A stretch of DNA of 22,643 nucleotides from a virus. Position 1 is the stretch's first letter. The number at the start of each line of letters is the position of its first letter. A program made the translations under genes and the position numbers. Below are positions 15,173 to 21,639 of this stretch, one piece after another. The DNA is taken from positions 1 to 22,643 of IMG/VR virus record IMGVR_UViG_3300043122_000022; one strand, given 5' to 3'. The notes beneath the pieces were generated by a model. The model saw only the letters and a list, made by a program, of their open reading frames with translations, was not told the origin of the DNA and made no database searches.

Positions 15173-16075
15173 ATGAAGATTGTACGTCCTGTAACGATTA
15201 CGGACACTGTTTTAGTTTCCTCCGACATTCCTGAAAATGATTACGCTGAATGGCTGTCTACAACGACATATTCCATTGGCGATAAGGTGATCGTAACAGA
15301 TGTTGGAGTGCATAAAATATATGAAGCACTAAAAAGTAATACAGATAAATATCCACCAGACAACTCCACTGGAGATACACCAGATTGGTTAGACATCGGT
15401 GCAACTAATCGTTGGAAGATGTTCGATGGTAAGACATCTACATACACAGAATCCGCTGATGCAGATATTGTAGTAACATTAAACACAACATCTGTTACAG
15501 ACAGCCTTGTTCTATTTGGTTTGTCTGGCTCCACTGTGAATGTCACCGTGACAGATGATGTTGAAGGTGAGGTGTATAACAAGACAATCAATCTAGTATC
15601 TGCGTCAGGTATAAACGATTGGTATATGTATTATTTTGAACCAATTGAATATGTATCAGACGTAGCCTTCCTAGACCTTCCGCCATACTCTACAGCCGAC
15701 ATAACAATCACAATCACTGGCACAGCTCCTAAATGTGCCTTATGTGTACTAGGTAGTCAGTTTGAGATTGGCGACACTGTGTGGGGTACTGGTGTAGGTA
15801 TTGTAGATTATTCTAGGAAGGATGTTGATGCGTTTGGTAACTTCACCATTGTGCAAAGACGTTTTAGTAAGACAGCCGATTATGACATTACGATCAGCAC
15901 CCCTCGTGTTGCGTCTGTTCAGAGAACATTAGCAAGCTATCGGTCTACACCTTTGGTTTGGATTGGGAATGTAGATTTCCCTGAGACAATCATTTACGGA
16001 TATTATAGAGATTTTGACATAGTACTTTCTAACGTAAGTGTTAGCGATTGTTCGCTCACTGTGGAAGGACTTTAA
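15173..16075 (+). CDS. Tail-tip associated protein with carbohydrate-binding-like module
   Basis: This 300-residue, Thr/Val-rich beta protein lies between tape measure and fibre. Residues about 26-75 (DYAEWLSTTTYSIGDKVIV, YEALKSNTDKYPPDN, then PDWLDIGATNRWKMFDG) follow the W-Y-GD-V-Y-A...W pattern of CBM5/12-like sugar-binding modules. The rest is predicted beta sandwich with a C-terminal DYDITISTPRVASVQRTL segment. It could be a baseplate or tip component contacting surface glycans. I cannot assign it to Dit, hub or another named tip protein. I chose the ATG at 15173 because of AAGGAGGTG just upstream; an in-frame ATG at 15146 lacks a ribosome site. Confidence 0.55.
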   Translation: MKIVRPVTITDTVLVSSDIPENDYAEWLSTTTYSIGDKVIVTDVGVHKIYEALKSNTDKYPPDNSTGDTPDWLDIGATNRWKMFDGKTSTYTESADADIVVTLNTTSVTDSLVLFGLSGSTVNVTVTDDVEGEVYNKTINLVSASGINDWYMYYFEPIEYVSDVAFLDLPPYSTADITITITGTAPKCALCVLGSQFEIGDTVWGTGVGIVDYSRKDVDAFGNFTIVQRRFSKTADYDITISTPRVASVQRTLASYRSTPLVWIGNVDFPETIIYGYYRDFDIVLSNVSVSDCSLTVEGL

Positions 16076-16091
16076 CGGGAGAATATGAAAC

Positions 16092-18779
16092 ATGGCTTAT
16101 ACACCAATAAATAATTTACCACCAGCTCCACAAAGGAACGACTCACCAGAGGATTTTGTTGCAAAAGCTGATGCACATGTTGCTGCGTTGTCTACTTGGA
16201 CTACTCAGGTGAATAATGCTGGAGGTTATGTAGATACTGTTGTTTCTGATATGAATGCCATCAAGACAGACACAATCTCAGCAAGAGACCAGGCTGAAGG
16301 TTTTGCTGCGGCATCTGAACAGAGTGCTGAAGAGTCACAACAATACAGCCAGATTTCCTTAGCAGCAGCTAATTTCAAAGGTGAATGGCAAGACTTGTCT
16401 GGCCCACTGTCCATTCCAGCCAGCGTGTATTGGAACGGTAAGTATTGGGTGTTGCTGAATAATGTAGCCGAAATATCTAGCGAAACACCATCTGATACAG
16501 CAACTAATTGGGCTGAACTTGCTGCTATTCAAGTTGTTCGCACACCAGTCATTATATCTCCTCAGAGCGGGTCTGTGGGAGTGGTTCCTACGCCAACACT
16601 TGAGGCAAGTGCTTATGGTAACATCTATGGGGATGTACGTAACTACCGCCTGTTCCAAGTGGACGATGGAGACTTCTCTACACCAATATATGAATTCCAA
16701 GGTGATGTAGACAGCCACACTGTAGCATCAACCCTCCCTTTAAACACACAGCTAAAATGGCGTTGTAAAGATGTTGCTGTTGGAGGTGCTGAAAGTAACT
16801 GGTCTGGTGTAAGTGTGTTTAGCACAGGCGATGTCACTGTAGGTACACCAACACTTTCCGTTGAAGGATCTCCTACAGATGTACCTGAATCACCATTACT
16901 GGAAACATCTGCATTCTCTGTTATAGGCGGGTCAGATACGCATCTAAACACCGATTGGCAGATACTCAACGATCAGTTAGTTGTTGTGTGGGAATCCCTT
17001 GCCGACAGTGCTAACAAGCTGTCCGTTACAGTGGATGCTGGTGTTTTGCAAGAATCCACCACCTACACATTCCGAGCCAGACATCGTGGCACAACATATG
17101 GAGTAGGTGCTTGGGTAAGTGTTGTCGCCACTACAAAGGCTATGTTCTTCGATGACAACTCTGACGTAGATGGCTTGACATTCGCTGCAATGGACACTGC
17201 CGGTAACTTTGACTCCACCACCAATACAGGCTTCTTTGGTGAAATTCCTGCTACAGATTTGATTGACGATTACGATTATCGTGGCACATGGTCTGCGTCT
17301 ATTGCATACACTACTGGTCAGAGTGTTGTTTACAACGGTGTCAAATATGTAGCACTGACATCTACAACTGGGAATCAGCCAGATATTTCACCAACACAAT
17401 GGGACGTGGATACACGGGAGAATCTCCCAACAGGACGTTGGTTGTTTGAACACATGGGCTTTGGTCAAGGCGTGTTACAGTTTGCTGGGAATACAGCATC
17501 AGATGCGGGTTGGCTTAAATTCTATAGTCACGGTAAGGTGTTGTATGTAGCTAAGAAACCTTTTGCTCACTCTATTTCTTGGGATGCGATTGCCTGTCGA
17601 GATGGTGTGTTCGGTGATAGGACAGTTCGCATAGGCACTAAGTTATATAAAGTGAGACTGTTGACGGGTGCTGCATCTGATCCGATTGATCTAACCAACA
17701 TTGCGGCTACAGATAGCTGTACTCAGAATTATGGCGGTGGGTCTGAATACAATGAACTCATCTACCGTATTCATCAGACTGTTGTGACATGTGGCTCTAA
17801 CACATACGATGGTGGCCCACAGGTTGGTGCGAATTGGGCAAGCTATACGGATGCAGATCTTGTCATAGCTGCTGGCGATGGTCGTTATAAATGGACACAG
17901 GAGACAGCTTCTAACAACACCTCCGATCGTGTCGGTCGTGGCGCTGCTCGTCTTTCTTACTTGTATTCGCTCACGTCCTCGGGTGGGAATACCGGCCTCG
18001 GCTGGCTGCCTGTCTTAGAACTGATCTCTGATGGCGATGAGCCATATAATAGCGCCGTGTTGGGCGTAGGCCAAACCCAGCTTACATACGATTTCCATAC
18101 CGATACCGGCTATTTCGGCACTGTATCCTCAGCCGAATTCATATCAGGGAGTGCTTTAGCCTCAAGTATTGGCCTAACATCTGGTACAGCAATCAATGAC
18201 ACAACAGATTGGCTTAAGTTTTATTGGCATGGACAGATCCACTATATCCCGATGAAACCTCTTCGTCACAGTGTTAGTTGGGATGCCATCTATGACAGAG
18301 GTGCTGTATATGGTGTATCTTCGATGGGATTGTTTGGCAAAGGAACCGTAGCTCCGAGTGTTGTCCAGAATCGTGAAGTGACAATCGGGACAGATACATT
18401 CCGAGTGAAGCTCTTGAAAGGTGCTGAGAACGGAGATGTTGACGGAAGTACAAGTTTCCCTGCTGCCGACGAATCTGGTAGAAACTCCGAATATAACGAC
18501 CTCATTTATCGTGTTCATCAGGATGTTCCATCAAGCGCATCTGGACTAACTTTTGATGGCGGCGGTCAGATCGGGGATAATTGGGCAAGCTATACTGATA
18601 CAGATCTTGTTATAGCTGCTGGTGATGGTCGTTATAAATTGGCTATTGAAAGACGTTCTGATTCCACCTCCCGTCGTGTCCTTCGTGGCGCTACTCGTCT
18701 TTCTTACTTGGATTCGACTACGTCCTCGGGTGTGCATACCGCCCGCGGCTGGCTGCCTTCGCTTGTCTTAAAGCCGTAA
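16092..18779 (+). CDS. Modular tail fibre, DGR target with two variable domains
   Basis: This 895-residue adsorption protein is the target of the adjacent retroelement. Residues 1-93: phage fibre anchor (MAYTPINNLPPAPQRNDSPE, then an Ala/Gln/Ser coiled coil). Residues 95-144: FKGEW...NWAEL sugar-binding-like module. Residues about 150-245 and 252-350: two fibronectin-III/Ig-like repeats. Residues about 360-645: first receptor domain with a CBM5/12-like insert (YRGTWSASIAYTTGQSVVY, about 396-440) and the core WLKFYSHGKVLYVAKKP...SWDAI, ending in VR1 (610-640). Residues about 670-895: second copy of the receptor domain (WLKFYWHGQIHYIPMKP...SWDAI), ending in VR2 (859-889) six residues before the C-terminus. 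The R-V-RG-xRLS...GWLP frame of each VR fits the C-type-lectin-like fold of DGR targets. The ribosome site GGGAG is ten bases upstream. Confidence 0.88.
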   Translation: MAYTPINNLPPAPQRNDSPEDFVAKADAHVAALSTWTTQVNNAGGYVDTVVSDMNAIKTDTISARDQAEGFAAASEQSAEESQQYSQISLAAANFKGEWQDLSGPLSIPASVYWNGKYWVLLNNVAEISSETPSDTATNWAELAAIQVVRTPVIISPQSGSVGVVPTPTLEASAYGNIYGDVRNYRLFQVDDGDFSTPIYEFQGDVDSHTVASTLPLNTQLKWRCKDVAVGGAESNWSGVSVFSTGDVTVGTPTLSVEGSPTDVPESPLLETSAFSVIGGSDTHLNTDWQILNDQLVVVWESLADSANKLSVTVDAGVLQESTTYTFRARHRGTTYGVGAWVSVVATTKAMFFDDNSDVDGLTFAAMDTAGNFDSTTNTGFFGEIPATDLIDDYDYRGTWSASIAYTTGQSVVYNGVKYVALTSTTGNQPDISPTQWDVDTRENLPTGRWLFEHMGFGQGVLQFAGNTASDAGWLKFYSHGKVLYVAKKPFAHSISWDAIACRDGVFGDRTVRIGTKLYKVRLLTGAASDPIDLTNIAATDSCTQNYGGGSEYNELIYRIHQTVVTCGSNTYDGGPQVGANWASYTDADLVIAAGDGRYKWTQETASNNTSDRVGRGAARLSYLYSLTSSGGNTGLGWLPVLELISDGDEPYNSAVLGVGQTQLTYDFHTDTGYFGTVSSAEFISGSALASSIGLTSGTAINDTTDWLKFYWHGQIHYIPMKPLRHSVSWDAIYDRGAVYGVSSMGLFGKGTVAPSVVQNREVTIGTDTFRVKLLKGAENGDVDGSTSFPAADESGRNSEYNDLIYRVHQDVPSSASGLTFDGGGQIGDNWASYTDTDLVIAAGDGRYKLAIERRSDSTSRRVLRGATRLSYLDSTTSSGVHTARGWLPSLVLKP
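17832..17891 (+). repeat. Conserved segment before VR1, direct repeat with 18579-18638
   Basis: This 60-base stretch matches 18579-18638 at 56 positions and lies at exactly the same distance (86 bases) from its VR. Both encode NWASYTD-DLVIAAGDGRYK; three of the four differences are silent. It marks the duplication of the receptor domain and may supply upstream homology. Confidence 0.8.
17918..18010 (+). repeat. DGR variable repeat 1 (internal)
   Basis: This 93-base segment aligns without gaps to the template repeat 19264-19356. Sixteen positions differ; 15 are TR adenines and one is T to G (GTG to GGG). Changed codons are mostly AAT/AAC or GAT/GAC in TR and read D, G, A, A, Y, Y, L, G, N (unchanged), G, L in the fibre. 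The segment ends with the invariant GGCTGGCTGCC block, the likely initiation site for homing. It sits inside the protein (residues 610-640), not at its C-terminus. Confidence 0.92.
18579..18638 (+). repeat. Conserved segment before VR2, direct repeat with 17832-17891
   Basis: Second copy of the 60-base segment described at 17832; 56 of 60 bases are identical and it has the same 86-base offset to its variable repeat. Confidence 0.8.
18665..18757 (+). repeat. DGR variable repeat 2 (C-terminal)
   Basis: This 93-base segment aligns without gaps to TR. Eighteen positions differ: 16 at TR adenines, plus one G to A (GAT to ACT) and one C to T (AAC to ACT). The codons at the eleven template positions read R, L, A, T, Y, D, T, G, H, A, R. 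It ends in the same GGCTGGCTGCC block as VR1 and TR and is followed by only six more residues (SLVLKP) and the stop. Confidence 0.93.
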
Positions 18780-18783
18780 GGCT
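18772..18783 (+). other. Small GTAA-loop hairpin just behind VR2
   Basis: AGCC-GTAA-GGCT forms a four-base stem with a GNRA-type tetraloop 14 bases after VR2; the fibre stop codon TAA lies in the loop. In the Bordetella phage DGR a longer hairpin a few bases behind VR is needed for efficient homing. The match here is short, so this is tentative. Confidence 0.3.
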
Positions 18784-18808
18784 GTCTCTTAACACTAATA
18801 TCTAATGT

Positions 18809-18848
18809 GTGCGCGTTCAATGGCGGGGCTTGTCCCCGTCTAGCGCAC
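18809..18848 (+). other. Two-tiered GC-rich hairpin between fibre and avd genes
   Basis: Outer stem GTGCGC (18809-18814) / GCGCAC (18843-18848) encloses an inner stem CGGGG (18824-18828) / CCCCG (18834-18838) with loop CTTGT, extendable by GG/TC. It lies about 50 bases behind VR2 in the only gap between fibre and avd and has no T-run. It could be the DGR homing hairpin, an RNA processing site, or an attenuator for avd-RT. Confidence 0.5.
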
Positions 18849-18868
18849 TATTAACAAGGATATTTAAC

Positions 18869-19240
18869 ATGGTTGCAAGTGGGCTGCTTGTATTCTCCAA
18901 AGCAGAGTCGCTGTTCTACAAGATATACCCGTCTTTAATTAACTACCCTCGTGGTGAAAAATACTCTGTAGTTGCAGCGATTAAGGAGAATTTCATAGGA
19001 TTCTTAACAAAAATAAACCAAGCAAATGCTGTCAAGTCTAAACGTATCGTTTACTTACAAGAAGCTGATGCTTGTTTACAAACTTTAAAAATGCTATTCA
19101 GATTGTCACTTAACAGGAAATTCATAAAACAAGCATTTTTCGAAGATATTTCAGAATCTCTCACAGAGATAAACAAACTACTGGTTGGTTATTTTAAAGC
19201 GTCTTCTAGTAAAGATTACAAATCCAACTTCAGCAAATAA
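18869..19240 (+). CDS. avd: DGR accessory variability determinant (Avd-like)
   Basis: This 123-residue helical protein matches the Avd family, barrel-shaped pentamers of four-helix bundles that bind the reverse transcriptase and template RNA and are required for mutagenic homing. Visible signatures: an N-terminal helix ending in NYPRGEKYS (compare YPKSERF in relatives), an amphipathic helix (VAAIKENFIGFLTKINQAN), the YLQEADACLQTLKMLFRLS helix around residues 62-80, and a C-terminal ISESLTEINKLLVGYFKA helix. It is basic, as expected for nucleic acid binding. I chose ATG 18869 over the in-frame GTG at 18809 because AAGGA lies just upstream and the extra 20 residues are not family-like. It sits between target and TR, the classic order. 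Confidence 0.88.
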   Translation: MVASGLLVFSKAESLFYKIYPSLINYPRGEKYSVVAAIKENFIGFLTKINQANAVKSKRIVYLQEADACLQTLKMLFRLSLNRKFIKQAFFEDISESLTEINKLLVGYFKASSSKDYKSNFSK

Positions 19241-19521
19241 CTAGGTTTAGGATTAACAACTATCACCTCCAATCGTGTCAATCGTGGCAATGATCGTCTT
19301 TCTAACTTGAATTCGAACACGTCCTCGAATGTGAATACCGACAACGGCTGGCTGCCCTACTGATTTTGATTTAATGATAGGCACTTGGTTACGACTAGGT
19401 GTCCAAGATCAAGTATTTTGATAAGGGGTTGTTAATCCTGTGCGTTATGCACGAATACATAAACAGCAGGTGCACTCACCCATAGAGGACATTGTGCCTG
19501 TGCAATTCATTAAGGGATTTT
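19241..19521 (+). ncRNA. DGR template RNA with structured 3' spacer
   Basis: The 281-base gap between avd and RT holds TR and a 165-base spacer. In the Bordetella phage system TR RNA together with its downstream spacer binds RT-Avd and primes cDNA synthesis. The spacer here is rich in stems: GG-CACTTGG (19380-19388) with CTAGGTG-T-CC (19395-19404) around loop TTACGA; ATCAA/TTGAT (19408-19422); GGTG/CACC near 19469; and an ATTGTGC/GTGCAAT-type stem near 19491-19506. No separate promoter is evident, so the RNA may come from transcripts reading through from the fibre. Exact ends are unknown. Confidence 0.6.
19264..19356 (+). repeat. DGR template repeat (TR)
   Basis: This is the master copy from which adenine-mutagenised cDNA is made. 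It has 23 adenines, 20 of them in nine AAT/AAC and two GAT/GAC codons (in the frame of the fibre). Those are exactly the codons that vary in VR1 and VR2. AAY codons can become 15 different amino acids by changes at the two A without ever giving a stop. The three remaining A (in ACC, ACG, ACC) are unchanged in both VRs. The left boundary is taken at CACCTCC, where similarity to both VRs begins. The right boundary is GGCTGGCTGCC, after which TR and VRs diverge. Confidence 0.93.
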
Positions 19522-20520
19522 ATGTTTGACGGGATTGTTAGTTGGGATAATTTGCTAGATGCTTACAACAAGACACGTAAGGCGAAAGGTAAGCACAAGG
19601 TTGCTGCAATAAGATTTGAACAAAACGCTATACACAATCTTAAAATACTACAACAGTCGTTGATAGATGGTACTTACAAGTGTTCTGGTTACAACACATT
19701 CATGGTGTATGAACCAAAACCTCGTGTGATATATGCACCACACTACGTTGACAAGATTGTTCAACATGCAATCAACAATGTCATACGTGACCACTTAGAG
19801 CCTAAGTTTATACACGACAGCTATGCTTGTATTCGTGGAAAAGGTACTCACAGAGCAATACTGGCTATCCAGAAACATGCGAGAGTGTGTAAGCGTAACT
19901 ATGGCGACAAGTGTTATTTTGCCAAGACTGACATATCTAAATTCTTTTACACAATAGACAGAGGTGTTCTAAAGAGAATTGTTGCTAAGAAGATCCCTTG
20001 TGTCAGAACACAGGAGTTGTTAAACATTGTCATAGATAGTAGCCCTAGTGATGGACTACCACTTGGAAACCTGACAAGTCAGATATTAGCAAACCTCTAT
20101 ATGAACGAGCTTGACCAATACATCAAACGACATCTTAAGGTACGGCATTATGTAAGATATGCCGATGATTTGTTTATGGTGTGTAAAGATAAGTCTGAAG
20201 CTAAACGTATGTTACTACTTGTTAGGAAAGCAGCAAAAGACATCCTGCACTTAGACACAAGTGATAAGAAATCCTTTGTAACACCTGTTGCTGGAGGTAT
20301 TGTAGGACTTGGTTGCAAGATATTCACGACACACATATCGCTACTCTACAAACACAAACGTGGAATTATCAGATGCTTACAATCAGTTAAATCTATAAAG
20401 TCTTGGCTGTCATTCACGTCAGTAATGAACCGATACAATTTCATCAAGAGGATATTACCAGATGATTTACTTCCAAAACAACGAAGCGCAATTCTACACA
20501 ACAAAAGCTATATTCACTGA
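19522..20520 (+). CDS. DGR reverse transcriptase
   Basis: This 332-residue RT copies TR RNA into adenine-mutagenised cDNA. Motifs in order: PRVIYAPHYVDKIVQHAINNVI (residues 67-88, finger motif; the PR-I-P-D-VQ pattern of this RT class), a SYACIRGKGTHRAI block (100-113), KTDISKFF with D137, GLPLGNLTSQILANLYMNELD (178-198), and RYADDLF with catalytic D215 and D216. LPLGNLTSQ is the DGR-type form of motif 4; group II intron RTs have a different sequence there. No maturase or endonuclease domain is present. I chose ATG 19522 (AAGGGA just upstream), not TTG 19492. The last 59 bases overlap the next gene in another frame. It is close to the Bordetella phage RT in size. Confidence 0.95.
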   Translation: MFDGIVSWDNLLDAYNKTRKAKGKHKVAAIRFEQNAIHNLKILQQSLIDGTYKCSGYNTFMVYEPKPRVIYAPHYVDKIVQHAINNVIRDHLEPKFIHDSYACIRGKGTHRAILAIQKHARVCKRNYGDKCYFAKTDISKFFYTIDRGVLKRIVAKKIPCVRTQELLNIVIDSSPSDGLPLGNLTSQILANLYMNELDQYIKRHLKVRHYVRYADDLFMVCKDKSEAKRMLLLVRKAAKDILHLDTSDKKSFVTPVAGGIVGLGCKIFTTHISLLYKHKRGIIRCLQSVKSIKSWLSFTSVMNRYNFIKRILPDDLLPKQRSAILHNKSYIH

Positions 20521-21133
20521 TACAGGCCATCCTGTTGAGCAATATACAAATGATCGTCAATACTATGAAAGCCTAGTAGGACAATGGGGCCATCTGTCCA
20601 ACCTATCCTTCGAGGATGTCGTCCCAACACAATCTCAGCAAGCTCGTCTAGTAGAACTAAATAACCTAGAAGTTCCTAACAAAGATCTCTGGCAAGGCAC
20701 CTGTGCTACATTCGTTGAGCATGGTATTATCCTCCCAGATGATTCTAGCCCACTATCTTCACTAGAACCTTCCTACAGAGAATCTACACTCAATTTCTTC
20801 CGTGAAGAACGTAGGCAGATTCTCAAGCAAGAACGTGATGAACGTATCTCTCTTCCAATCAATAATGTTCAAGTGGGACGTATTGAGGACAGAGAGAACG
20901 TGACAGGTACTATCTCGAATTGGGATATTCTTGGTCTGACAACATCAATCGGATGGGTGATGGCTGATAACACGCTACAAGATCTCTCTAAAGCTGATCT
21001 GGAGGCTGTTGTAATTGGATATACACAACGTAAGGCTCAGACATTCTCTGCTTACGAACAGGCTGTGATTGCTTTACAGCAAGCATCTACGATTGAGGAG
21101 ATCATGGGCGTAATATTACCGGAGGCTGTATGA
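20462..21133 (+). CDS. DUF4376-like tail fibre assembly/associated protein
   Basis: This 223-residue protein has an N-terminal MIYFQNNEAQFYTTKAIF segment, a common opening for fibre-associated proteins, and a C-terminal half that reads like DUF4376: REERRQILKQERDERIS, NVQVGRIEDRENVTG-IS, IGWVMADNTLQDLSKADLEAVV, RKAQTFSAYEQAVIALQQAS. DUF4376 proteins usually follow a tail fibre gene and are thought to help its folding or attachment. The start lies 59 bases inside the RT gene with AGAGGA upstream, so the DGR avd-TR-RT block appears inserted between fibre and partner gene. The last four bases overlap the next gene (ATGA). Confidence 0.75.
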   Translation: MIYFQNNEAQFYTTKAIFTDTGHPVEQYTNDRQYYESLVGQWGHLSNLSFEDVVPTQSQQARLVELNNLEVPNKDLWQGTCATFVEHGIILPDDSSPLSSLEPSYRESTLNFFREERRQILKQERDERISLPINNVQVGRIEDRENVTGTISNWDILGLTTSIGWVMADNTLQDLSKADLEAVVIGYTQRKAQTFSAYEQAVIALQQASTIEEIMGVILPEAV

Positions 21134-21639
21134 GGAAGGTAGTGGCTACATTGTTCTTAGGATCTGTCCTAACCGGGTGCTCCTTAGACACAACTAATCG
21201 AACACTCTCTGTTATAACTTCTGCCACAAACATTGCTTACACATATGAGAATGGACAGGCTGTTAAATTCATCGACAATGCCCCTCTGACAGACCTTGAG
21301 ATAACAATGGTGTTGGAGGCTTTTGATCAAATAGACCGTTCGAAGTCTGTCCTAAAACACTACCGAGACAATCCAGACGCACTCGTTCTGAACATACAAG
21401 ATGTATCATTTCAATATGCTAAGATCAAATCAGCCTACCTAAGCATTCGAGAGATAGTCTTGTCTCACAAGGATGCTTACAACGCTTCAGAATGGGCTGT
21501 ATTCAAAGAGTTTGATCAGAGTGCATCCGTATTAGACAAAGAGTTTAGACAGCTTGTGGAGGCTGTAGAGGCCAATACAGCATTGTCTACAGCTCTACGT
21601 CTGGCTGACACTGCTATCAAGATAGGAGCTATGTTGTGA
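21130..21639 (+). CDS. Phage-encoded lipoprotein of unknown function
   Basis: The N-terminus MRKVVATLFLGSVLTGCSLD is a compact lipoprotein signal: two basic residues, a hydrophobic core and the lipobox LTGC with Cys17 as the lipidated residue. Ser at +2 suggests the outer membrane in a Gram-negative host. The mature part (about 153 residues) is helical, with LTDLEITMVLEAFDQIDRSKSVLKHY and a C-terminal amphipathic helix (LRLADTAIKIGAML). I do not recognise a family. It is too long for a typical Rz1. A superinfection-blocking or envelope role is possible but unproven. It overlaps its neighbours by four bases on each side. Confidence 0.6.
   Translation: MRKVVATLFLGSVLTGCSLDTTNRTLSVITSATNIAYTYENGQAVKFIDNAPLTDLEITMVLEAFDQIDRSKSVLKHYRDNPDALVLNIQDVSFQYAKIKSAYLSIREIVLSHKDAYNASEWAVFKEFDQSASVLDKEFRQLVEAVEANTALSTALRLADTAIKIGAML

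Noticed and set aside
18809-18868. Upstream GTG start for the avd gene
   Set aside because: It lies inside the GC-rich hairpin, has no ribosome site and adds residues unlike the family. ATG 18869 has AAGGA upstream.
17918-19356. VR1, VR2 and TR as ordinary repeats from domain duplication
   Set aside because: The differences from TR fall almost only at TR adenines, and TR is in non-coding DNA ending in its own TGA. Ordinary duplication would not give this bias.
19492-19521. TTG start for the RT gene
   Set aside because: No ribosome site; the ten added residues (CLCNSLRDF) do not resemble RT N-termini. ATG 19522 has AAGGGA.
19522-20520. RT as part of a group II intron or retron
   Set aside because: There is no maturase or HNH domain and no intron ribozyme-like boundaries. 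LPLGNLTSQ, the adjacent avd, and TR/VR pairs with A-specific differences are DGR hallmarks.
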